From Tubulanus polymorphus (lineage: Eukaryota; Nemertea; Palaeonemertea; Tubulaniformes; Tubulanidae), in the NCBI RefSeq assembly GCF_964204645.1, contig NC_134029.1, positions 18,308,450-18,372,449 of the forward strand: a DNA stretch of 64,000 nucleotides. The letters are read 5' to 3'. The notes under the pieces are model-generated. The model did no database searches. It was not told where the DNA came from and worked only from the letters and a program-made list of their open reading frames with translations. This document shows, piece after piece, positions 49,934 to 62,122 of the stretch (positions are counted from its first letter, which is position 1; each line of letters opens with the position of its first letter). The position numbers and the translations under genes are program-made.

Positions 49934-52900
49934 TCAAGGACCAGTTTCTAAAAGCTCTTCGTCTCTCATTTTTCTAATCTTTGTCGACGCTTCTTCCATC
50001 GTTATCTTATTCTCTCTAAAAGAGTCCATTATCGCTGCGATATCTGCAGGAATAGGTGGCGCCGATTGTTTCAAATTGGCTGACGGGAATATATCGAATA
50101 GGAGATCACAAAAACAGTTGCCCAGTAACCTAGACGTAAAATCTAGGCTTGTTAGTCTCTGCCTGGTCGAGCTACAGTGTTGTAATCCACTTCCAGTTGT
50201 ACGGGTGGCTTTTTTGAATGAAATACCACATTCTGACTTTACCCTGCCGATTGCGATGTCCATTTCGCCCAAACGACAAATTTTGATATGGTCCACATGT
50301 TCAATCTCGCCGCTAGGGGGCAGTTGTTTAATCTGTGGAAAAACCAAAGAGCAGTTAAATATCACGTGACGCAGTCCCAGTGGGGTTATTACCGAGATGA
50401 TGTATTTTACCGAGATGAACCGAGATGAAATTAAATATAACATATTTATTTATTCCTTATCGATTTTAACACTTGAAATCATGTTATATCAGTAATAAAT
50501 ACCTCCTAGAGTCATATTTTACATATTTTTTTATTTAAAAAAATTTTGACTTCAAAAACGTAAACTCGGTTAGCAATAAAATTTCATTGAATTTGATTGA
50601 TCGACGATCTCATCTCGGTAAAGTTAAAAGTTATTTTTCCAAAAATATCCGACAAAATATGTAAAATATGAACCCAGCAGGCATTTATTACTGATATAAT
50701 AGGATTTCAATGGTTAAAATCGATATGGAATAAATAAATATGTTATATTTAATTTCATCTCGCTTCATCTCGGTAAAATACATCATCTCGGTAATAAGGA
50801 TGACCGGTCCCAGTGTTCTAATTGGTCCACGTAGACGTTATTTTGTTAACTAACAAATAGACACAAATTATATTAACATAGAAATTAATAACATAGACAC
50901 AAATGATAACTGCTTTGATTGGTCATAATAGACTTTCTGACCAATCTGGGACTATTGGCACTTGTAAAATTACCAATCAGGACAGTTGACGCAACTTGAA
51001 TTTACCCAGATATCAGCGGGTGAATATCCCCAAAACAGACTTCCGCCTTTCTTGATCAAGGCGACAAAACCATTAGCAACTCCTATAGCTATAGTGTATC
51101 GGGTGAGTAGTGACGGGTTATGAGTTGAGAGGTATGTAGCAAGGTTACACTGACACCTCTCAACTACTATCAACAATTCGTTATAGCTAGGCATTACATA
51201 GTTGAATATCTTCATCAAATTGTCATGTTCTATCGGACTCATTTCACTGAAATACAATAGAACGAATGCTCTTAGTGGAAAACAATAATGTTTTCGTACA
51301 TTTCGAACTCACAAATACAGCATTACACATTTACCGGGTTTTCTGAAGGTTTTCAATCGTCTGCCTCCAATTCATCGATTTCCGATTCCGGAGCGACGAA
51401 GCACCTGCGACGAAATCTTGTTGTTCGTTGTTGGTGAGGGGCAGTAAGCCCGTCGAGTTGAAGACTGGGGCCACAGTGGAATCGAGTGAATCAACCCTAG
51501 GAGCTGCCCTGAAAACCATTAAATACGACAAACTAGTGGGACCTTTCTAATTGCTCGGAGCCGACAAGATTATTGCTCGCAGGTCGCTCAAAGCAGGGAA
51601 GTGTGCACACTTCCCTGCTCAAAGTAACCGTAAACCGTCACGACACGCGATGAACCCCGCTCACTGATGTAGTGCCCCTAAGCTACTTGAACTGGGAGTG
51701 GGGATCTTAAAGGCGGACGTAGGTCGGCCTTATGACGCAACGTGACGATCGCGTTGCATCGCGAGGTCGACCTATGCCCGGCTATCTTTAGTGGATTCGA
51801 CCGATAGATAATGATCCATATCTGAATTCAGAAATTCAATTCAGAAATTGTCTCTGGTTACCTAGTGACGTCATCTTTCCGAAGGAGAAACGCCATCACT
51901 GATTGTGGGTTTTCCGAATTAACACGTTCAATATTGTAGGTACGAGGTTCGTCTCGGATCACTGGTCCTAACTGAAATTAAAGATCATTGAATTGAAAAA
52001 AAAACCACAAAAACTTTGTGTGGAGCTTTAGATAAATGGAAAACAAGATCAGTGTTAAGTGATAAGCGGGTTCGAGTCCTGCTGCTTACAGTGTGCGGGC
52101 AACATTTCAAAGGTCGGTTAATGAACAATCTGATTGTGTTAGAAACCAAGATCCGAACGACGTAAAGCACGATTAACAAACAAAACAGACGCCAAACAAA
52201 TACTTACAGTAACAGCCCCGAATATAATATAGTTAATACCAGCTTGCGCAAAGACCTCCATCTCAACCAAATGGTTTTCGTAAATTGTTGCCAAAACTGT
52301 TGTCGAAAGTCCAGACACCGGCGCGCTCTTCAGATACACCCGCCTTCAAATCATAGATAATGATTGAAATATTGACTCAATTTTTGATGACGTATTCGTG
52401 AGAAATACCTTTGTAAAAGTGAGTTGAATTCTTCGTGGGTTTCTGACAGCACCATACCGCACGCCTGACACAGTTGTTTACCGAGCTCGGGTAGAAATTC
52501 ATCAATAAATATAATCACCAGTTCATCAAGCATTGGTTCCAGCGCATTCAGCCAATACCCAGTAAAATTAGCTTGAACCCTGTTTATAAATGCAATTGAA
52601 TAGCCAAACTCATAGCCAGGAATTTCGTAGCTGATCAGTTCTTTTTTTTGACGGGGGGAAAGTTTCCACGAAAAAGGCATAAATCTAACCTTAAACCTAG
52701 CAGGACTGGTGACCTCCAGTATGACAATCACACACCCTAACCATCTAAATCTTCATTTACATTTATTTCCGATACACTCAGGTCAACCACTAAACCACTA
52801 GACCACAATACCGCTGGACTTAAGTGATTGGTGAACTTAGTACGTTATAGGCTGCGTTATAGTACGTTAGGTACGTTATAGTCAGTGTGGTGACTAATCA

Positions 52901-55015
52901 CCTGTGGTGACCAATTAGATTTGTGCTGACTCTTATTTACTAACAACATCCGCTATCACTCTGTCTGAGAAGATACAAGAAGTTCATAATTTTAATCATA
53001 ATTACCTTTTTAGCATAGCTCTCATCGGTTCGGAATAAACTTGTTTTTGAAAGAATTTCTCGACCGTTTCCCAAACGGCGTGTAGACATTTCTCTTTGAA
53101 TTTCTGTAGCGGTAATACCTTCAGCAGCGAGCCGTAACTGGATGCGAACTCAACTCCCGGTAAGTGTCCAAAACCCCCGCAGCTTTTAACTATACCTTTT
53201 AAAGTAGATTGTAGCATAACTCGCGTGCTCCGTTTGAAGAAACCTTGCAACGTGTCCATTACTGACACATACATCAGTGAAATGTTGTTCGCAGAGTCAC
53301 AAGGTCCCGCACGCCATTTTTTGGTTTTTCTCACGAGTTCCGGATCCAATCTTGACAAATTCAACATGATGTCCAAATTTGTAAGTTTGTTATGTCCCGG
53401 ACAACGCATGGCCAGCTTCTTGAGCGCATCTTGTAAAATCCACATAACCGGACAGTGCTCGTTGAATATCGCGAGAGCCTCCGATATCTTATGCCGAACA
53501 TTTTCTTCCATGTTTTCCGAAGCATAGATATACGCGGCCAAGTTCGAAGTCTCTTCGTGAACGAAATTCGAACATCGATGCAAAAGAAACATGGCATCCT
53601 CGTATATACACTTAGTCTGCTCGGAAATATTTTCCACCAAGATGGCGACTGTATTTTCAACCATGCGATCGTATTGGCTGATAAACCATACGTGTCTCTC
53701 AGCGCCACCTATAGGTTTTTTCTTTCTCTTGACTCGTCTGTAGTTTAACGCCGAAACGCAACTGCACCATCTCGATTCACCCAGTTTCAAATCGTCTGCC
53801 CCCTCACCAGCCTCGTTTGGGATATATCTCAAATCGTCTTTCATTTGTTTATACAAAAGTTCGAGGTCGTTTTGTAGTGTTTTGAATTTTGATTTGTGTT
53901 CTGCATCAACGTCACAGCCCTCGGGTGAATCCATTTCGACGTTTTCACGAGAAATATCGCATTTCGAAAAGACGAATTTTACTCTGATTTTCAACTCGTT
54001 CAGCAGCCATTCTATCATTACACGGTCCTGAAATGAAAAATTTTACACCTTGATTTTAGAATCTAAAGGAATCCGAATACACATCAATCAAAGGTGTATC
54101 CAGCGGGGGTCGGTGTCAGGGTGCCCTTAAAACTTTCAGTCCCCAATTCTTTTTCAAATTCAAATATTTCAGCATCCATTTTCATGGGTGTTAGTTTAAT
54201 TCGATTTTCTGATAGAATGAATCCATATTCAATCAGTCAAAACCTCAACTGACAAGTGGGACCTAGTGCGATTAGGAGTCCAGACCTACCCGTAGTGACA
54301 TTCTCCTGACTCCGTCAATCACATACACAATAAGAGGGCGGGCCACGTGATCGGTGGCCTTGCTAACCAAACTCTTCACCAGATTATCCAATCCATCGTC
54401 TTCCGATAATCCGGGAGTGTCGATAATCTGAATACCAGTTTTGAGAACTTCGTTATCGATAAAAACGTCCAGAATGAGATTAACATTTTTCTGGGTTGGT
54501 GTACTGAGGTCTGCTGGTCGGACGCACGCGTGGTCTATTTTCAGTTTCCTCAACTCGGTCCTAGTGACGGGGATGATCTCATCAGTACCATCAATATCAG
54601 ACAATACTAGCTGATAAAACGGCTTCTGATCGGTGTAATTCAACCTCGTGATGCGTGCCGTGCAGGGCAGCTCCTTTGACGGAAGTAAGTTTCTTGTTCC
54701 CAGAATTGTGTTAATCAAAGTACTTTTTCCGCTGTTTAGAGCACCCATGAATATGACCGACGGTTTCGAGCGGCCGGATTCGGCACCGGTTTTGTAACCG
54801 GTTAACTTCGTTTCCTCGCTCGCCGTGCACAGGCGGCTAATCAGAGCCTGGTTGTCGCGACGAGGATTTGAAGATAACGCCGTTTTAAACTTGCTCCAAA
54901 TTCCCAACGTGTCCGATACAAATTCTATTGAAGCGTCGCGTTTACGCAAATGATCCAATATTCGCGACCAAGCGAATAAATCCCGGTCCTTCTTTGAATC
55001 ATCAGTGTCTTCCAT
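49934..55015 (-). CDS. Dynamin-like GTPase with degenerate kinase-like C-terminus (DSTYK/Dusty-related)
   Basis: Eight exons: 55015-54290, 54027-53006, 52579-52409, 52343-52208, 51971-51862, 51508-51335, 51246-51006, 50332-49934. Phases agree throughout, giving 992 residues. The N-terminal G domain has P-loop GALNSGKS (91-98), a switch threonine in PCTAR, DTPG (199-202) and SKCD (263-266, in place of NKxD). A long helical middle follows. The segment CGMVLSETHEEFNSLLQRR resembles the stretch before the kinase domain of DSTYK. From about residue 780, NLMKIFNYV, LLIVVERC, NLATYL and IAIGVANGF look like a kinase N-lobe/hinge and helix E. The HRD site reads GYSPAD and the DFG site CRLGE, so catalysis is unlikely. 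DSTYK kinship is inferred; SLIP-GC-type GTPases are an alternative for the N-terminal half. Confidence 0.85.
50384..50800. mobile_element. Foldback MITE, ends TTATTACCGAGATGATG
   Basis: Both ends carry GTATTTTACCGAGATGA and AATTAAATATAACATATTT in inverted orientation, arms of about 140 bp. It sits in intron 7 of the GTPase gene just upstream of its last exon. Confidence 0.75.
52690..52812 (-). repeat. Degenerate tRNA-like repeat in an intron of the GTPase gene
   Basis: On the minus strand, GTGGTCTAGTGGTTTAGTGG resembles a pol III A box region. Further on, TACTGGAGGTCACCAGTCC resembles a variable-loop/B-box segment. It does not fold as a functional tRNA and is best read as a SINE relic. Confidence 0.35.
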
Positions 55016-56588
55016 CTCTCGAATCCCGACGGGTATAGTACCGATGTTAATGACACTGGGTTAGATCTCGACTCATTTACGAACCCGAAATATATGTTGA
55101 GATCGATCTAACTGATCCTAGCTTATGCACGTCAGGACTATAAAACTGGCCCCCGAAGCGGCACCGTTGTGCTGATTACTGGTAGCAGTCTATACGAAGT
55201 GTATTATATATATACGACAAACCCACAATATCAACGAACAACATATAATGTGGGTTTTTATGTATATTCATACACGTGATGTAGAAAGATTCCATTTATA
55301 CTGCGTTGGTTTCCTATGTACTGTTTAGTATATACAGACTGATACTCTAATTACACGAAACAAAAATTATATGGGACATTAACACGATAGACCTAGTCTA
55401 CGATTACTGAAATCGTCTCTATTTAGAGTCCCAACTGTTATTACCGTTGTTACATCAGTCGTTTCGATGTCAGCATACTTCTAGTTCTCCAACTGAGAGC
55501 TTGTTCTGAACTCTGCCTTAACATTCAAAATCTGGGCCTATTCATACAAATCTATCATCCTGGTGTCAAATTACGATTCACTACTTCCATGAAAGATGAT
55601 TTATGATACGGAATTTAGTAATATTTATGACCATCATATTTTGTGAAAATGATTTATGATAGGGACGTTTAGTTGACTTTCAACGTTAACTTGAAGGTGA
55701 AATTCAGGCTTGCTCACCACATACCGCTATCAATTTGGCTAAACTGCATCTAAGTTAGATTCTCGTTTGAGAAAACGCTGGAAGAATAAACTGTCGAAGG
55801 CGTAGCCATTGACGATAGACGGATGCAATTCAAAGCCATTATTTGAAGCTTACAATATTCTTTGTTTGCATCAAGTGAAAACTCAATTTTCAGAAATCTA
55901 ACACAATATACTCAGATTTTGTGAAAGTTTATTATAACTGAATTGAATATAGATATTCGTTGTATAAGAATTGATTGTAAATGCTGAAATATAGTATAGC
56001 AAAAAATCTGAACAGGGTGGACAATGTTTGCAGAATGTCAACTCTCTCTAGTGAGGATGATATCACAATGAATTACGTATCTGTTAGTTCAACTCATCAT
56101 TCCCAGTACACGCACGCATTGATTCATTTTAGTTATTTTCCCATTTTTCTGTGCAATATAAACAACGAAACTTGATGGATAATTTTAATCGTCCGAAGTG
56201 ATATGTTTTTTGGAGATGTAAAAATGCGATTTACTGAATGTCACTGTAACCAGTCCACAGCAAGAAATCCATCTTGATATCGATATTCGACTGAATTAGA
56301 TTGTGCTTTATTTCAGCAGATTCTTATGTCGAATCTACTTTCAAATTCTGGTATCACAAAACAGCTGTGTTTGAATATTGATATTGTCAGTAAATTTATT
56401 CAAAAATTAATCGGTTGACAGGGAATGACTATGGAATAAAAGCCACTGGCCCGTGGGGCAAGCATATCTGAAATTTTGCTTGCCCCCTAAAATTCTGCCC
56501 TAATGAGAATATACTTTTCATTTTGAATGTTATTTGGATAGTAATTGAGTGATCACGGCAAATATGTTTAAAAAAATCTAAGAAGCCA
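55016..56588. other. Upstream region of the GTPase gene, no gene seen
   Basis: AT-rich unique sequence; the GTPase promoter should lie in its first few hundred bases. No clear TATA box in the expected window. Confidence 0.5.
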
Positions 56589-57326
56589 GGTTATACCGAG
56601 ATTCGAATTCGGCCCACTAGACGTATCGGCCCCACTCCGCGCGGTTCCGCCACCGTGCGGGATTTACGCGAAGCAGCAAACACAAACATGGCCACTCTCT
56701 CTCATTTTCAATGATAGAAATCGTGTGTGCATTTCAATTATTTCGGCTGTTAGGATTTTAAGGCACAATATAAGTTGATGATGTGATATGGCGATGTTAA
56801 TTAATGATAATTCCGCAGTGAAGCTAGTCACGAACGGTGCCGATTGAGTGTACAGCTGCCAAAAACACTGAAATGTGCGTAGTTGCGTAACTATTTGCAG
56901 TGAATTGCAGACGAAACATGAAGCTTTAACGGCCGTTTAAAAAAAAATTATACCAATTGCAATTGTAAAATAAAAATGAGATAGAACCTAAGTTAAAATT
57001 CTGGCCATTTCTAAAATGTTATTACTAATTTTTAGTCAGTGCCGAACGTTTAGTTTTCCAACAGTAATGAGGGGTGGTAGGTAGTCATGCAATTCAAGTC
57101 ATCATTTATTACACGTTACTTCCGTGTTGTTGAAAATCTCGCGAGTCCTGGACCAAACCCTATTGAACAATGTGATCTGTGAGCTGGCCACAAATGCACA
57201 CAGATCACACTACACTACCCATTACAAACTCCAGTACCCACAGCTTTCATATATCCATCCAAATATTTAGAGTGTCTTTCTTCTTGGGTTCAGAGTCCAA
57301 TGTGCTAACCACTACACCATAGAACC
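56589..57326 (-). other. tRNA-Gln(CUG)-like sequence split by a 667-bp repeat
   Basis: The minus strand from 57326 to 57284 matches the 5' part of a eukaryotic tRNA-Gln: acceptor GGTTCTA, A box TGGTGTAGTGGTTAG, and an anticodon arm with CTG. The 3' part, T arm CCGAATTCGAATCTCGG plus TATAACC, appears at 56616-56589. The two acceptor strands pair at 6 of 7 positions. Between them sits 667 bp, most of which is a dispersed repeat also found at 28.5-29.15 kb. The break is just after the anticodon stem, not at the nuclear tRNA intron site 37/38. The sequence is therefore probably a disrupted tRNA gene or a composite tRNA-derived element. Confidence 0.6.
56620..57287 (-). repeat. Dispersed repeat, copy 2 (inside tRNA-Gln-like sequence)
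   Basis: About 640 bp, roughly nine-tenths identical by eye to 28519-29160 but inverted. It contains a short hairpin built on CTGTGTGCATTTGTGGCC and no coding capacity. It includes about 14-19 bases near the TE end that copy 1 lacks. Confidence 0.8.
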
Positions 57327-57737
57327 GATCGATGTGATAAATCTTCAGAGCACTGTTTATTGTCAGTTTGAACTGGTCAGCGCGAGGGTCAATGTCCCTC
57401 TAGTCTTAACCATGGATTAACTTGTTTGGTAATATTTCAATATTACGGTGTATTTCAAGTCTAGTTTATATCATTATGTCTAACCCTTGAAGGTAAACAT
57501 TACAAGCGCTCACCAGGGGCGCTTACCTTCTTCTGGTTGACTTCTATGAAAAGTTTTAAAGTTGCTGGTTAAAAGTAAATTCTGAACCAATAGCAGTTAA
57601 ACTGAAAAAATCGTAGTTTAACTGGACTGGGCAGCCATCTTTAATTTCATCGTCCTTTACAATGAAATGCTAGATGTATAATACAAATCAGTAGATTACT
57701 ATATCTACATGTAGTAACAAAAACTTGAAAGAGTGAA

Positions 57738-57896
57738 AACTCGTTACAGCGAACGAGAAAATATGTTCGTTATAACCGATAGTTCGTTATATCCAGTATG
57801 GAATTTGTCAAATTGTTTAACTTGGGACAAAATTCTATATTTGTTATATCCAATGAATCGTTGTATCAGAGTTTGTTGTTACGAGGTTCCACTGTA
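57738..57896. mobile_element. pogo/Tigger-like MITE, short copy
   Basis: ACTCGTTACAGCGAACGAG at one end and TTGTTACGAGGTTCCACTG at the other, with the interior TTATATCC blocks shared with 45514-45815. Confidence 0.55.
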
Positions 57897-59119
57897 TCAA
57901 ACACATAATATTTTTTTCAATGACAATTCAAATTTTTGATACGTATGAATAACCGATATCAGTTTATTTGACAGTACAATTTAAAGAAGATTATTTAGTG
58001 ATGCTGTGGTAAAAAATGGTACTGCAATTTACGAATTTTCTTTTTTCACCACGGTATCATCAATTAGGTAAAAGCTGTAACGAGATTTCAATAGCTCTGT
58101 GTCATTATCAATTTCATATTAAGTTACATAATCAACAAATAAATTCTGTACGATTGCAGAATGTGATACGTCTCAGATCGAAATTTCAATAGATTTTGAA
58201 TGTACTTTTCATAAAATTCAGTCAGTAATCGTACTCGAGGTGCGGCGTAATTGTACGGCGTCTTTTAAATGTTGAACGGTCCACGCCGACTGCTAACTTT
58301 ATATACGAAATAGATATAGTAAGAAAACAACAAAACTTTATAAAAGTTTTATAATTTGAGAATTTATTGGCGGTATATACCGTTTGAACAGCTGGATTGT
58401 TTACCGGTATAGGGGGCGTTAGTTGCAGCGTGTGGACTCCAAAAATAGTACCTTAAATGAAAAAGGGATCCTCCATAAATGTTACCATAATTCTGCAAAT
58501 GGGATAAGTGACGAATTTCGTTTACAAATGTATGCCAGGTCCCGAGAAACAGATTAATGATGAAACAGGGGATTCCCTGGACTTTCGCCTGGAGTAAGGG
58601 TAGCAAACACGGCGGGGGATTCCATTCAGCTCGGATGGGATACCCCTCCATTCTAAAGGTTAGATTATTTCCAAAGTTACGTTGGGTATGTGGGACGAAA
58701 ACCACTTCAATGCTTAGCTAATTTGGTGGCCCAGCAGCCATAAACGTGATTTCCCCTGGATTTACGCGTTTAAATTTGAATTTTAACGCTCGAATCTCTT
58801 TCTTTCTGGAAATAGTTCGGACAAACATCATCCTTGTCCTTCCTTATGATGAAAATATCAAATTTGATTTTCATGTATTTTTCGAGCGCAATTTTGTCGT
58901 TAATCGTGACGGTTTGTTTGAATGGGAAAAAAATTGAGCTGCAAAGTCTCTTTTTCTCGGTGAAGGCATTGCGAGAATGCTTCCTTAGGGGTCCGCATTT
59001 TACTGGAAAGTACTTCTGTCTTTCGGAGTCAAAAAGTCCTTGCTTTGCGTCTAAAATTGCATAAAAAACTTTCCCCTTATGTATTTCTTTTTATCCTGGC
59101 CTTACCACTTGAAATTGTC

Positions 59120-59960
59120 CATACTCTCGGAGAGTCTGTCCATATTTAGTGTTAGTTGCATCGTACGCAAAAAATTGACACATGAATCCAAGACAGTAGA
59201 AACTGACGAAACGCTATTGAAAATGACGATGTTCGTTATTGATGTAATTTCATTTAAGGGAATTTCGTTACGGATATGAACTTCGAAAGCGTTCCCGGTG
59301 ACTCCAAAATCAGAAACACAACCACCAGACCTGTGACCATGTTAATCTTTTTCTCGAGACTAGTCAGTGATTTAGTCGAATGAATATTCGACCTGGCTTT
59401 TGATTTGATTGATACCACACTGAGATAGTAACATATTGATAAACAGTATGGAATACTGGCATCAGGATGTATAGAATTGGATTCACAACGTTATTCAAAA
59501 CTCTGTCTGTAGCCGGCAATGCTCTCAAAGTCGGGACACATCGGTATTTCGTAGCCGTTCCAATTCTACCAGTGAAGAATTCAAACGAATTTAAAACGAT
59601 AGAGCTTATAGTAAGACACAACAGTATCAGGTCAATTTGAGAATTCCTCCTGTTGGTTACTTTGAATTAAAAACATATTGTTATCAGGCGTTCGAGGGGT
59701 ATGATTACGTTCAGCCAATTCCGTATAGATAGAGCACTTTCGCTGGAAAGACCAGACCAAGGAAAATGCGAGGCATCATCGAAAAATTACCGACTTGAAA
59801 GATCACGTGGCCGAGCACATTTCTACCGATGATATGACGAACTGGGCCTTGAAAAAATCCGACAAAAAACGAAGAATCTACAACAGCCAGATATTTGAGC
59901 AGATGATAGTGTTATGCGGCCCGAAGAAGGAACCGAAATATCGTGGGAGAGCGTATCCTT
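59120..59960 (-). pseudogene. GPCR pseudogene, paralogue of the 62.1-kb receptor
   Basis: The minus strand aligns collinearly with the intact receptor from before TM2 to the TM7 tail. The longest open piece (59364-59621) carries GTATKYRCVPTLRALPATD and LNNVVNPILYILMPVF, against GTATRYRCVPVVGALPATD and LNNVVNPILFVMTPIF in the gene. Upstream, the TM2-TM3 region (PRIFLGLV) is shifted out of frame and interrupted by a stop before the TM3 end. The TM7 region (about 59135-59210) has lost its frame. Several independent lesions and a missing N-terminus show it is dead. Confidence 0.8.
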
Positions 59961-59989
59961 CCTCAGCTCCGCACAACGACACAAATTGA

Positions 59990-61700
59990 ATTTGACCCGA
60001 GACCAAAAATAAATAAACGACTAAGATGTAAATACTTCGAATTCTAAATACTCACAACTATTTATTATGTTACTTTCGTCTTTCCTATTTATCGACACCT
60101 TTTACAATTTCGGGTTCTAGTTCCTTCCCCTCTTGGTTTCCCAGGTGCTCTCCGACTAGTTCAGCTATGTCTCTTATTTTTATACTATCCAAAATTTGGT
60201 TTCCAAGGAACTATTCTCGTGACCAACGCCACCGCATTTGGGGAGGGCCGACGACTAACCTCGGGACCTGATTCGCCCATCAGGCCCCCAAGAATTAATG
60301 TTCTTAGCAACCTGGTTAAGAAACAAGCCCGGAGTTGTCTCGGTTTCCAAACACGTAGACGTTGACACTTGACTATCCCCTTAGGATTTTTCTATTGTCT
60401 TGAAAACTAACTCCAAAATATTTCTTATTAATCCGACACATAAACTGAACTAGTAACAAAGGCAAACAACATTAAATGACCGCAAAGCCAAAACTTGCCC
60501 GTTTATGAATTCCTAGTAAACAATAACAAATATACAATGAAAAACCCATTAGTAAAACATGCCCGTTCTGGATTTCCTAGTGAATAGAGTTGTATGCATT
60601 ATGAACATACAACTGCTATTGAACTATGCATGTTTTATAAATATAAAAATTGGCTATCATAACAATAGCAGTGGTTGTCGGGTTTCTGTTTGTAGAAAAC
60701 TATAAAAATAATCCATTCAACACGATGCCCATAGCAAGTAGGGGAAGTGCAGCGTAAACCTCGACATAATATCTGATAACTGAAGGTAGTTTGGTGTAAA
60801 TTGCGCACCGCTCAGCCTTCGATAGGTTGGCCATGTCCATCATTGCAGAAAACCGCAACTACATAAATGTCCACAACTATCGATGCCGAGACAAAGCAAA
60901 TGACTGTGATAAGTGGCTGTAAGTGTGGTCGAATCAATGATCATACATAAACAAGTTATAGATTACTTGTACTGCTTTTTACACTGATTACATGATTCTT
61001 GTGCATTTATATCTAGACTTTTCGCTCTTTATTATCCATATCATAGCCACTGGCAACGATTGCTGAAATCAACATCGCCACTTCGGAATGAGATTCTTGA
61101 AAAAAATCTATGAAAATTCGTACGGAAAAGATAAGTGTAAAACGGTGCATTTTTGAATATAATATCCTTGGATATGGTAACTGCTTCACTTTTTAGTTAC
61201 TTCACTTTTCATAAAAAAATCAGAAAAACCTTTAAATACGATAGAATGTCTTGAACATTTTGAATAAATTATTGCTAACATTTTCAGCATCCGTCGGAGT
61301 AATACCCCCATCAATTATTCGGAATACAGGGTGCAAATATGAAAGTTTTATATCCGTCGGTCCATCGTATAGGCAACCTTTTTCTGAACGGATTTGATCG
61401 TTGCAAATAGTCTTATTTATCATAGGTCTGTTGCTCAAAACTTTCCTAAAGATAATTGATAGGTTTTTGGATGAATAATGTGATAAGAATGCTACAGACT
61501 ATCCGTTGGTTTACAATAACAATAACAATAGGCGTATAAAATGTGTTGTAAAGGGATTAAGATTTGAACCCAAGTTTAGATTACGGGGTATTAGTGCGAA
61601 GGTGTATGAACGTGCCGGTATTCCATACGCTGGTAGTAAATCGGTTCTTCATTTTGACGTGATTTGAAAACCCACCGACTGTGCACGGCGGGTGATATGG
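59990..61700. other. Intergenic, nothing recognised
   Basis: AT-rich with weak internal duplications around 60480-60600 (TTGCCCGT/ATGCCCGT...CCTAGT). A 68-codon minus-strand frame at 61232-61438 matches nothing I know. Confidence 0.45.
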
Positions 61701-61710
61701 TTTACTGGAC

Positions 61711-61834
61711 GACCGGAGGACTGGACGACTGATCGACTGGTTGACTGGATGACTGGTCGACTAGGGATGATTGGATGTCTGGTTGACTGGGCGACTGGAT
61801 GAATGGTCGACTGGTTTACTGGCCAACTGGTCTA
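61711..61834 (+). repeat. Degenerate GACTGG minisatellite
   Basis: About 15 tandem units of the form GACTGGNYGACTGG with drift, 290 bases upstream of the GPCR start. Confidence 0.75.
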
Positions 61835-62122
61835 CACTTGGGCCCAGATTTGTTGTATGCTCTAATGCAAGATCTACTGAAAAAGAGATATTCGTGAAAA
61901 ATATACAAAACCCTTAAATTCTACCACGAATAATTAAAATTGCAGATCCTACTTCAGTTGATACTAATAGTTAATTGGTGGTCAGAAATCTAATACTAAT
62001 TGGATCTTTTTAAATGAATGATTGGATCGAAGAAAACCGCGGTTTGTAGCTCAAAATATTCAACATTGCATTTATGACACTTTGCGAGTAGCAATCGCCG
62101 ATTTATCGCCGTTTTCCTTGTT

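Noticed and set aside
52060-52090. B-box-like GCGGGTTCGAGTCCTGC
   Set aside because: A T-arm with a good stem but no D arm, anticodon arm or acceptor partner upstream; not a tRNA gene.
59795-59989. 64-codon plus-strand frame
   Set aside because: Antisense to the GPCR pseudogene, which aligns on the minus strand.
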